Shown here one piece after another: positions 35,689 through 43,211 of a DNA stretch of 64,000 nt (its first letter is position 1; every line of letters starts with the position of its first letter). A program made the translations under genes and the position numbers. Source of the stretch: [Leptolyngbya] sp. PCC 7376. Its GTDB lineage: Bacteria > Cyanobacteriota > Cyanobacteriia > Cyanobacteriales > MRBY01. The notes beneath the pieces are model-generated. The model did not search any database and had not been told where the DNA came from. It saw only the letters and a list, made by a program, of their open reading frames with translations. The DNA is taken from contig NC_019683.1 in the NCBI RefSeq assembly GCF_000316605.1, positions 3,642,036 through 3,706,035 of the forward strand, given 5' to 3'.

Positions 35689-35934
35689 ATGAATTTAAGG
35701 AAAAAGATTAGATCAAGTAAATTAACGTGGTACATCACAGCACAGATTGGCGTATTGATGTTTCCTTTTGGGCTGTGTCTGTTGGGCGAATCTATTACCC
35801 GTCGGATTAATGGTGAGCCTTGGTTTTGGTGGGGCACGGTCAGTTTGGCTGTGATCAACGCGGGTTTGGGGCTGATGATTGAGAGTGGTCTCATCGGTGG
35901 CTATCCTGGCAACAATACTGAAGAAGAGTCCTAA
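35689..35934 (+). CDS. Small two-span membrane protein
   Basis: The ATG at 35689 is chosen over an upstream in-frame codon at 35620, because the preceding 69 bases overlap a HIP1 site and look non-coding; this gives 81 residues. A basic N-terminus (MNLRKKIRSSK) is followed by a first hydrophobic helix (WYITAQIGVLMFPFGLCLLG), a short GEPWFWWG turn and a second helix (VSLAVINAGLGLMIESGLIG). The end is acidic (NNTEEES). The family is unknown. It precedes the alpha/beta hydrolase by 21 bases on the same strand and may be co-transcribed. Confidence 0.65.
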   Translation: MNLRKKIRSSKLTWYITAQIGVLMFPFGLCLLGESITRRINGEPWFWWGTVSLAVINAGLGLMIESGLIGGYPGNNTEEES

Positions 35935-35955
35935 TTTTGTAAGTTTATTTTTCAA

Positions 35956-36798
35956 ATGACATTTATTTCCCCAACGCGGCGATCGCCTAAGCTTAATCAC
36001 GGACTCGAACTGTCCTATCTCGAATGGGGGCAGGGTGGTGAGCCTGTTTTACTGCTTCATGGTCTCGCGGATAATGCTTTGGTTTGGTCGCAATTGGGGG
36101 GATTTTTAGCTGAGAAATATCATGTCGTGGCACTCGATTTGCGGGGACATGGCGATAGTGCAAAACCTGAAATGGGCTATGCTTGCGACGACTATATAGA
36201 AGATTTCCACGCGTTATTTGAGCATCTGGGTTGGTCACAAGCCCATGTGTTGGGACATAGTTGGACTGGGAAATTAGCAGCGATTTGGGCCACTCGCGAA
36301 CCGCAATATTTTAAAAGCCTGATGCTGGCTGACCCATTTTTTAACAGCAAAATTCCAAATTGGTGGACGATCACTTTTCCCATTGCCTATAAAGTATTGC
36401 CCTTCCTAAAACTGATGGGGGAATTTCCGAGCTACGAAAAAGTAGAGGCGATCGCCAAGAATTTAAAACAATTTCGAGGTTGGAATGAGTGGCAGGAAGC
36501 AATTTTTAAAGCCAGCATTGAACCCACCGAGCATGGCAGATATCGCAGTAAATTTGTGAAGCGCGCTTGCGATGGTATTTTCCTTGATGTGATGCAGGAA
36601 GTAGGTGTTGGCAGTGAGATTGAAATCCCGAGCTTATTTATTCAGCCGGAAAAAGGTTTAAATCGCCTGAGTTTCCAGCTAGCACCCTACCGTAAATACC
36701 TCAAACATTTGACTTGGCAAGTTGTACCCGGAAATCATTGGGCACATATTGTTGAACCCGCAGCATTTAATCAGGCAGTTATTGAGTTCTTATCTTGA
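35956..36798 (+). CDS. Alpha/beta-hydrolase
   Basis: A 280-residue cytoplasmic hydrolase. The oxyanion-hole stretch is VLLLHGLADNALVW, the nucleophile elbow is VLGHSWTGKLAA (serine near 103), and the acid is in FIQPEKGL or the preceding strand. The catalytic histidine is in PGNHWAHIVEP. DLRGHGDSAKPEMGY is the typical motif after strand 4. Substrates of this large family range from esters to haloalkanes, and nothing here fixes one. The 3' end of the gene lies inside a long inverted repeat (36784-36841). Confidence 0.85.
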   Translation: MTFISPTRRSPKLNHGLELSYLEWGQGGEPVLLLHGLADNALVWSQLGGFLAEKYHVVALDLRGHGDSAKPEMGYACDDYIEDFHALFEHLGWSQAHVLGHSWTGKLAAIWATREPQYFKSLMLADPFFNSKIPNWWTITFPIAYKVLPFLKLMGEFPSYEKVEAIAKNLKQFRGWNEWQEAIFKASIEPTEHGRYRSKFVKRACDGIFLDVMQEVGVGSEIEIPSLFIQPEKGLNRLSFQLAPYRKYLKHLTWQVVPGNHWAHIVEPAAFNQAVIEFLS

Positions 36799-36841
36799 TG
36801 ATCACAATAATTATCATATGCGTTCATCAAGACAAGAACTC
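36784..36841 (+). repeat. Long inverted repeat across the hydrolase stop codon
   Basis: GAGTTCTTATCTTGATGA and TCATCAAGACAAGAACTC match at 17 of 18 positions around a 22-base loop. The stop codon lies in the left arm. No T-run follows, so it may stabilise the mRNA or act as a two-way transcription stop rather than a classical terminator. Confidence 0.6.
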
Positions 36842-36974
36842 AATCACTAGTTTGAGTCGCTCACGTCTACGTTGCTTAAGTAAGTCTTATTACAAAATAA
36901 ATAGGAACCTGTAAGTATACTTAGGCGTCCTGAGCAAATATCTATCTACCGCTGATTCTTCTGGAGGAGTCACA

Positions 36975-37403
36975 ATGGAAAAGAACAAAAAGCAAAATGT
37001 GTTTAAGAGATTATCTCTATCGGTTACTAGCACATTATTGGCCCTATCATCAGGAATTGTTGGAACTTTAGGCACAACTAATTTAGCTTCAGCTCAAACA
37101 ATTTCGTGTCGCAACTATGTATATCAGGGAAAAACTTTAACTTGGAGCACACGAGAAAATGGTGTATTTCACAATAGTGGTACTTTGAAAATCACAAAAA
37201 TCCGAAGCGACGGTACTTGGAGTGGGTATCAAGTCAACGGAACCCATGAAGAAGATGTTCTGGGTGAAGTTTCTGGAGGGAGTTTTGTTTTGAGAGTACC
37301 TCGTTGGAATGAGACATGGGTAGGGGTTTGTGGCTCAGATAGCGTTGCTGGCGTTATTCAAAGAACTTCCGATGGTAATGATTTTACTTTTTTAATCAGA
37401 TAG
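36975..37403 (+). CDS. Small secreted protein, unknown function
   Basis: A 142-residue exported protein with a strong ribosome-binding site (GGAGGAG). The signal peptide is LSVTSTLLALSSGIVGTLGT, with likely cleavage after LASAQ. The mature part (about 95 residues) is beta-rich and has two cysteines that could pair: CRNYVYQGK near the start and VGVCGSDSV near the end. Strand-like stretches are TLKITKIRSDGTWSGYQVNG and GSFVLRVPRWNETW. No domain is recognised. A strong hairpin follows at 37420. Confidence 0.75.
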   Translation: MEKNKKQNVFKRLSLSVTSTLLALSSGIVGTLGTTNLASAQTISCRNYVYQGKTLTWSTRENGVFHNSGTLKITKIRSDGTWSGYQVNGTHEEDVLGEVSGGSFVLRVPRWNETWVGVCGSDSVAGVIQRTSDGNDFTFLIR

Positions 37404-37419
37404 ACAAACCAATTATCAA

Positions 37420-37457
37420 AAACATAGGGGATCGCCATTTGGTTATCCCCTATGTTT
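37420..37457 (+). terminator. Strong hairpin between secreted-protein gene and gshB
   Basis: AAACATAGGGGAT pairs perfectly with ATCCCCTATGTTT (13 base pairs, 12-base loop). The T-run is short (three), but it sits 17 bases after the stop, so termination is the simplest reading. Confidence 0.65.
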
Positions 37458-37509
37458 CCCTGTCGCAATTGACTATGATCGACAGAGCAAAAAATTAGAG
37501 TTCCTTGCC

Positions 37510-38481
37510 GTGAAATTCGCTTTTATCCTCGATCCCATCGCCAATCTCGATCCTGGTCATGACACCACCGTCGCTTTTATGGAAGCAGCACAACAGCTCG
37601 GTCATGAAGTTTGGATCACTCAGATCGAAGGATTAAGCATTGTCAAAAATCAGGCATGGGCAACCTTGCAATCTGTCTCCCTAAAACCAGTGCAGCTTAT
37701 CGATGGTTTATGGCGAACGGAGGCAAATTGGTTTGAGTTGGGCGAGCAGAAATTTATGCCTCTCACCGAAATGAATGCGGTCTTTCTGCGCACTGACCCA
37801 CCTGTTGATCAAGCTTATCTCTATGCCACCTATATTTTGGATTTGGTAGATCCAGCGAAAACCCTTGTGGTGAATAATCCCCAAGGTATCCGTGCCGCAA
37901 ACGAAAAATTATATGCTCTGAATTTCAGTTCTGTCATTCCCACAAGTATTGTCACGACTCAAACCTCGATTGTGAAAAAGTTCGTTGAAGAAAAAGGAGC
38001 TGCCGTTATCAAACCCCTTGGAGGTATGGCTGGCGCAGGAATTTTGTTTTTACCGAAGGGCGATCGCAACTTTAATTCTTTGCTCGAAATCAGTACTAAA
38101 AATGGAACAGAACCCGTGATGGTACAGGAATTTCTCCCTGCCGCAAAAGATGGTGACAAACGCTTAATCGTTCTCGATGGTGAACCGATTGGTGCTGTCA
38201 ACCGGATTCCCACAGGCGGTGATTTCCGTGGAAATATGGCAGTGGGTGGACGTATTGCCCAAGTGGATATTACAGAGCGCGATCGCCACATTGCCGCAAC
38301 CGTTGCACCCAAACTTCAAGAAGATGGCCTTTATTTTGTTGGCTTAGATATTATCGGTGGCAATTTAACTGAGGTGAATGTCACTAGTCCTACTGGGGTG
38401 CGAGAAGCAGATCGCCTTGATGGTCTTTCCCTCGGTAAGAAAGTGATGGAATGGACTGTCGCCAAAGTTAACAGCTTATAA
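37510..38481 (+). CDS. gshB: Glutathione synthetase
   Basis: Joins gamma-glutamylcysteine to glycine with ATP, completing glutathione. The 323-residue ATP-grasp enzyme starts with GTG: KFAFILDPIANLDPGHDTTV. It carries VFLRTDPPVDQAYLYATYIL, VIKPLGGMAGAGILFL, MVQEFLPAAKDGDKRLIVLD, GAVNRIPTGGDFRGNMAVGG and DIIGGNLTEVNVTSPTGVRE, all hallmark stretches of GshB. gshA is not in the window. A frameshifted ATP-grasp gene follows after 37 bases. Confidence 0.95.
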   Translation: MKFAFILDPIANLDPGHDTTVAFMEAAQQLGHEVWITQIEGLSIVKNQAWATLQSVSLKPVQLIDGLWRTEANWFELGEQKFMPLTEMNAVFLRTDPPVDQAYLYATYILDLVDPAKTLVVNNPQGIRAANEKLYALNFSSVIPTSIVTTQTSIVKKFVEEKGAAVIKPLGGMAGAGILFLPKGDRNFNSLLEISTKNGTEPVMVQEFLPAAKDGDKRLIVLDGEPIGAVNRIPTGGDFRGNMAVGGRIAQVDITERDRHIAATVAPKLQEDGLYFVGLDIIGGNLTEVNVTSPTGVREADRLDGLSLGKKVMEWTVAKVNSL

Positions 38482-38518
38482 AAGTTAGTCAGAAGGGCGA
38501 TCGCCAATTGGGTGAGGA

Positions 38519-39309
38519 ATGTATTCTATGAGAGTTTTATTTCCTGAGAATCCATTAAATAAGTCTGAAGCAGACGACATCTATCACGAAGAATTTCTCG
38601 CGATGCAAGCAGCGGGCTATGACTGTTCTTTGTTTGATTTTGATGCTTTATCTTTTGGTGACTTTGCGCCTCGACCAAAAATTCAAACAGGCGATCGCCT
38701 TCTCTATCGAGGTTGGATGTCAAAAACTATGACACTTTAACTCAAAAAATTGAACAAAAAGGAGGAATTCCGATCACTTCCCACACGGAGTATGTGTGTT
38801 GTCATCATCTACCCAGTTGGTATGACAAATGCTCAGAATTTACAGCTGAATCCCATTTTTTTGAGGTTGATGAAGACTTAGAAAAAAATGTTGCAGCATT
38901 GGGATGGGATGCATATTTCGTCAAAGACTTTGTGAAATCGAATAATGCCAATAAAGGATCTATCGCTCAGTCTCCCGCGCAAGTGCGAGAAATTGTGGAG
39001 CAACTAGAACTGTATCGAGGCGAGATTGAAGGAGGCATTAGTATTCGGCGAGTCGAAGAATATCGACCAAACACTGAATGTCGCTATTTTGTTGTGCGAG
39101 GAGAAGCCTATTCACCTAATAGAAAAATTCCTGACCTTGTCACTGAAATTAATCATTTAATTGATGCGCCTTTTTATTCGATTGACATCATCGAAAATGC
39201 CCAAGGAAAGTTGCGACTTGTTGAGTTGGGAGATGGTCAAGTGTCTAGCCGAAAAAACTGGCCACTGAAGAAATTCATTGAGATGTTGACTGCGATCGCC
39301 AAGGTTTAA
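38519..39309 (+). pseudogene. ATP-grasp family protein, disrupted by a 1-base frameshift
   Basis: The first frame (38519-38740) starts MRVLFPENPLNKSEADDIYH (ATG at 38528 or 38519) and runs to LLYRGWM. The second frame takes over as KNYDTLTQKIEQKGGIPITS and continues to 39309, with FVKDFVKSNNANKGSI, EYRPNTECRYFVVRG and VELGDGQVSS (ATP- and metal-binding strands). Inserting one base after ATG at 38717-38719 restores a single protein of about 262 residues. It could be a recent mutation or a sequence error. The substrate is unknown. The position just after gshB suggests, but does not prove, a peptide or thiol ligase. Confidence 0.75.
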
Positions 39310-39358
39310 AGGATAGGCGATCGCCACACTTCCAGTCATTCAGAATAAATTTTGGAGC

Positions 39359-40210
39359 TTACCAACTGGTTAAAGGCTCTTGCAAAATTTGTTTGTCTCC
39401 TTGGGTCACACTTAGGAAACTGCCTTTTGCCGTCTCGAAAATAATGCTGTAAGTATAGTCGCCATTAATCGCTTCAAAATAACTGCCATCTTCTTCGTAA
39501 TAGGACAACCCTAAACGCAGTTCATCGCCCGTATCTTTACTCACGCCGATATAAGTATGGGGTAAGTCTCCTCCACAAATATTCAGCCAAAAATTCTCTG
39601 TCTCAGCAATTACGAAAACACTGTCATTCGGGTCACAAAAAGTATCGGATGCGAGATCTTCGTCCACAAAATCCGTGTCGTTTTCATCTAATGTGCTGAG
39701 TAGATCCCAGGGTGGATTTGCTTCGAAATATTCGAGATGATCCGCATATTCATTACAGCCGATAATGCTTAAAAGATTGACTGTAGTTTCCAATTCCTTC
39801 ACCCTAAAGAACCACGTTTCATCCGCGCTATCGGTAGATCCTTCAATTGTTGTCGTTACGAGTAAATCTAATTCTTCATCTTCAAGAGTGCCGTTAAACT
39901 CTAGGAATGCATAGGCAGAATAATCAGCTTCAGCACTATAGTTACTGATGTGTGATTCTCCTGTTACGTTTTGATTGTCATCAATTTCTAAACGGCTCCA
40001 AATACTAACGTATCGATCATTGAAGCCGTAGCAAAAAGTACCCGATGGTTCCTTCTTCTGGGAAGTATCAGAGGAATCTTGCTCAGGACTCCTATTGTCA
40101 GTATTGCTAACTTGATTTTCAGAACTTGTTGATACTGGGGTGGTCTCTTCGCCACAGCTCACCAATAGCCAAATAAAGCACAAGCCGAAAACAAGCTTTG
40201 GGAAACGCAT
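39359..40210 (-). CDS. Putative lipoprotein, unknown function
   Basis: The 283-residue protein has a type II signal peptide: KLVFGLCFIWLLVSCGEE with the lipobox LVSC, so Cys19 would carry the lipid and anchor it to a membrane. A low-complexity S/T/D/E/Q stretch follows (about 20-55). The mature domain is acidic and beta-rich, with FCYGFNDRYVSIWSRLEI, four or more conserved-looking cysteines, and repeated LS/YYEEDGSYFEA-like strands. No domain is recognised. Confidence 0.75.
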   Translation of the reverse strand: MRFPKLVFGLCFIWLLVSCGEETTPVSTSSENQVSNTDNRSPEQDSSDTSQKKEPSGTFCYGFNDRYVSIWSRLEIDDNQNVTGESHISNYSAEADYSAYAFLEFNGTLEDEELDLLVTTTIEGSTDSADETWFFRVKELETTVNLLSIIGCNEYADHLEYFEANPPWDLLSTLDENDTDFVDEDLASDTFCDPNDSVFVIAETENFWLNICGGDLPHTYIGVSKDTGDELRLGLSYYEEDGSYFEAINGDYTYSIIFETAKGSFLSVTQGDKQILQEPLTSW

Positions 40211-40362
40211 TGCTAATCATCACAATAGTTGTTGATATTCATGCTAGGTCAGCGATCGCCCGTTATTTGAGGAATATCAATGAAATGTAATGGGTCGATC
40301 TATGTTTCGTCTTAGGCAATAATATGAGACCGTGATTTTTGAGTAATGTTTTGTGAGGCGAG

Positions 40363-42381
40363 ATGTCTAGACTTCCCCAACAACGGTGGCGTATCGCTGA
40401 GAGTCAACCTGAAATCGTTGCAGCTTTGGTTGAGGCAGTGAATGTCAAGCCTTTGGTCGCGCAAGTTCTCGCTAATCGCAATATTCGCACAGCTGAGCAA
40501 GCCCAAATTTATATCCAACCCGAAGCCGAACGTCTACCTGCGCCGATGGTGGAGTTTGAGGATCTAGCTCTCAGTGTTGAGTTGCTCCGGGAGGCGATCG
40601 CCGAAGAGACGTTGATTGCAATCTGTGGAGATTATGATGCAGATGGCATGACCAGCACGGCGTTGTTGTTGCGGGCATTGCGGCACTTGGGAGCCAACGT
40701 CACCTATGCGATTCCGAGTCGAATGAAGGATGGCTATGGCATTAATGAGCGGATTGTCACCGAATTTGCGGAGGAAGGTGTCGGCATTATTTTGACCGTT
40801 GACAATGGCATTTCTGCTTACAATCCGGTTGCTGTCGCGCGGGATTTAGGACTGGATGTGATCATTACCGACCACCACGATTTACCCGAAAAATTACCGC
40901 CAGCAAACGCAATTCTCAATCCCAAATTAATCCCCACAATGTCACCCTATTATGGTTTGGCGGGGGTTGGCGTTGCCTATGTTTTAGCGGTTTGTTTAGC
41001 ACAGGCTTTAGGCAAATTAGAAGGGTTAACCTCACAGATTTTAGAGTTATTTACTCTCGGAACAATCGCTGACCTGGCCCCTTTAATAGGGGTAAATCGT
41101 CGTTGGTTAAAACGAGGTTTAAGACTATTACCTCAGTCCAATTTGGCGGGTGTGCAAGCTCTGATGCAAATGGCGGGCGTTGATGAGAAACAAAAACAAT
41201 TGAAACCAGATGATATTGGCTTTCGACTTGGGCCGCGTATTAATGCGGTTGGACGAATCGACGACCCGCAAAAAGTGATTGAACTTTTAATTACGGAAGA
41301 TGAAGGGATCGCGCTCGAACGGGCAATGCAGTGCGAACAAATTAATAAAGAGCGCCAACAAATGTGCGCCGAAATCGAAGAAGAGGCGATCGCCCTTGTA
41401 GAGGAAACGCCTATTGATTATCGAGGCTTGCGAGTTTTAGTGTTGTGTAAAAGTGGCTGGCATCATGGTGTGATTGGCATTGTGGCATCGCGCTTGCTCG
41501 AAAGATATGGTGTGCCCGTGTTTATTTGCACCGATGAGGAAGATGGACACCTGCGTGGCTCTGCGCGTGGCATCGAGGAATTTAATATTTTTGATGGGCT
41601 AAATTACTGCCAAGATTTGTTGGGAAAATTTGGAGGGCATAAAGCTGCTGGCGGGTTTTCCTTAGAAAAAAAGAATCTCGAAACATTCATCCAAAAGTTA
41701 AGTGAATTTGCCCATAAATGCCTTGAGCCAGAACACTTAAAACCTCTCGTTAATATTGATGCTGAAGCAAAATTCACAGATATTACGCCGGATTTTTATC
41801 AACAAATCGATAAGCTTCATCCTTGGGGAATCGGTAACCGTGAGCCCATTTTTTGGACGCCAGCGGTCAAAGTATTAGAGCAACGGGCAATCGGCAAAAA
41901 CCACGTAAAATTTTCCCTTGGACAAACCATCAATAATCAAACATTTTCGATTACGGCGATCGCCTGGCGCTGGGGAGACTATTATCCGTTGCCGCGCGAG
42001 ATGGACATTGCCTACAAGCTTAAGGAAAATCACTGGAACGATCAGGTTAACCTCGAGCTGGAATTAGTCGGTGCAAGACCAAGCAGCAAAACGAATGCAA
42101 ATGCTGATATTCCTCAACAGCAAGCGATTCCGCACCTTACGCCACCTGTTGTCAAAACATTATCTAATCCTGCTGAAAAATCATTTGATTACAATAATCG
42201 TCTTTATCTTTGTCAGCTCGAAAATCAAGGAAAAATACTCAAGATTTCCAACGATCAAGGCAAAATTTTAACGGTACAAAAAGGCAAACGACAGGGCAAA
42301 CTTGGTGAGCAAATTGTAGACGTGACCCAGCCACCATTTTTTCAGATGATAAAAAAGGCGATCGCCACTTTAGATGAATAA
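40363..42381 (+). CDS. recJ: Single-stranded-DNA-specific exonuclease RecJ
   Basis: Degrades single-stranded DNA 5' to 3' in recombination and mismatch repair. The 672-residue DHH-family enzyme has ICGDYDADGMTSTALLLRAL near 86, LTVDNGISAY near 145, and VIITDHHDLPEKLPPANAIL with the DHH motif near 169. It continues with LAGVGVAYVLA, RLGPRINAVGRIDDP (DHHA1 region), LRGSARGIEEFNIFDGL and GGHKAAGGFSL. The C-terminal OB-fold domain follows, and an additional 130 residues are typical of cyanobacterial RecJ. Length and motifs are complete. Confidence 0.93.
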   Translation: MSRLPQQRWRIAESQPEIVAALVEAVNVKPLVAQVLANRNIRTAEQAQIYIQPEAERLPAPMVEFEDLALSVELLREAIAEETLIAICGDYDADGMTSTALLLRALRHLGANVTYAIPSRMKDGYGINERIVTEFAEEGVGIILTVDNGISAYNPVAVARDLGLDVIITDHHDLPEKLPPANAILNPKLIPTMSPYYGLAGVGVAYVLAVCLAQALGKLEGLTSQILELFTLGTIADLAPLIGVNRRWLKRGLRLLPQSNLAGVQALMQMAGVDEKQKQLKPDDIGFRLGPRINAVGRIDDPQKVIELLITEDEGIALERAMQCEQINKERQQMCAEIEEEAIALVEETPIDYRGLRVLVLCKSGWHHGVIGIVASRLLERYGVPVFICTDEEDGHLRGSARGIEEFNIFDGLNYCQDLLGKFGGHKAAGGFSLEKKNLETFIQKLSEFAHKCLEPEHLKPLVNIDAEAKFTDITPDFYQQIDKLHPWGIGNREPIFWTPAVKVLEQRAIGKNHVKFSLGQTINNQTFSITAIAWRWGDYYPLPREMDIAYKLKENHWNDQVNLELELVGARPSSKTNANADIPQQQAIPHLTPPVVKTLSNPAEKSFDYNNRLYLCQLENQGKILKISNDQGKILTVQKGKRQGKLGEQIVDVTQPPFFQMIKKAIATLDE

Positions 42382-42489
42382 TTTCTGAAGATAAAAACGC
42401 ACTAATATCAACAAAAAAATAGCGATTAATCCGAAGATCAACCGCTGAGTAATAAATACTTTTTAAAATTGCTTTTCTGAAAAAAAGAC

Positions 42490-42621
42490 TTACATGTCGC
42501 CGCCACGAGCAGCCAAAAGAAAGATGATGACGGGGCCAGAAATGAGAATCAGAGCGACGAAAGTCAACTGAAAAATCACTTCAAAGTCAAGGGCACCAAA
42601 AAAACCTGTGATAAAATCCAT
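42490..42621 (-). CDS. psb30: Photosystem II reaction-centre protein Psb30 (Ycf12)
   Basis: A 43-residue thylakoid subunit that sits at the edge of the PSII core near cytochrome b559 and PsbZ and stabilises the complex. The ATG at 42621 (MDFITGFFGALDFEVIFQLT) is chosen because the protein then has family length. The single membrane helix is VALILISGPVIIFLLAARGG, and the end GGDM matches the family (ARGG[DN]). Standing alone on the minus strand fits its usual single-gene organisation. Confidence 0.92.
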   Translation of the reverse strand: MDFITGFFGALDFEVIFQLTFVALILISGPVIIFLLAARGGDM

Positions 42622-42769
42622 ATTTCTCCTATTCCTGAATTGGGCAAAAGACAGGGTAAAAGTGTTTTTCCTAAAAATCATTGTCTATCATACCCTGTTG
42701 TCTACGCGTGCTTGTCTGAGAATTGGAGAAAATCAATGAAGTTTTGTAACACAACGGGAATAAAAGGCG

Positions 42770-43129
42770 ATGGCAACTTGGCAATGTATTGAAAACTGTG
42801 GAGCTTGTTGTCACCTAGAACCCGGCGATCGCCCCGATTTAGAAGACTATCTCACTCCTGAACAGCTCACTAAATATATGTCGATGGTTGGGGAAGATGG
42901 CTGGTGCATTAATTACGATAAAGACAACCGTAAATGCAGCATTTATGAGGAGAGACCTCGTTTTTGCCGCGTTTTGCCCGAAACTTTTGATGAAATGTTT
43001 GAAGTGCCCAAAGACGAGTTACAGCAGTTTGCCATTGATTGTTGTGTAGAGCATATCGAAAGTATCTATGGCGACGAAAGCCCGGAAATGGAGCGCTACG
43101 TCACTAAGGTTGTGCAAGCCAACACCTAA
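42770..43129 (+). CDS. YkgJ-type cysteine-cluster protein
   Basis: A 119-residue protein of the Fe-S-cluster-like YkgJ/UPF0153 family. The cysteines are in WQCIENCGACCHLEPGDRP, GWCINYDKDNRKCSIYEERP and RFCRVLPE, followed by IDCCVEH. Together they could hold a zinc ion or an iron-sulfur cluster. A role in cofactor or electron transfer is unproven. A hairpin lies just downstream at 43142, and the next gene is convergent. Confidence 0.85.
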   Translation: MATWQCIENCGACCHLEPGDRPDLEDYLTPEQLTKYMSMVGEDGWCINYDKDNRKCSIYEERPRFCRVLPETFDEMFEVPKDELQQFAIDCCVEHIESIYGDESPEMERYVTKVVQANT

Positions 43130-43141
43130 CTTCCATAAGAA

Positions 43142-43172
43142 ACAGCCACTTCCCAATCTGGGAAATAGCTGT
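43142..43172. terminator. Hairpin between converging genes
   Basis: ACAGC, then TTCCCA, pairs with TGGGAA and AGCTGT. The stem lies 12 bases after the YkgJ-type stop, with its start in the A-rich side on the other strand. It can serve both convergent genes. Confidence 0.55.
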
Positions 43173-43211
43173 AATCTACTGTCTAAAATTTTGATTCGCC
43201 GGGTTGATGGT

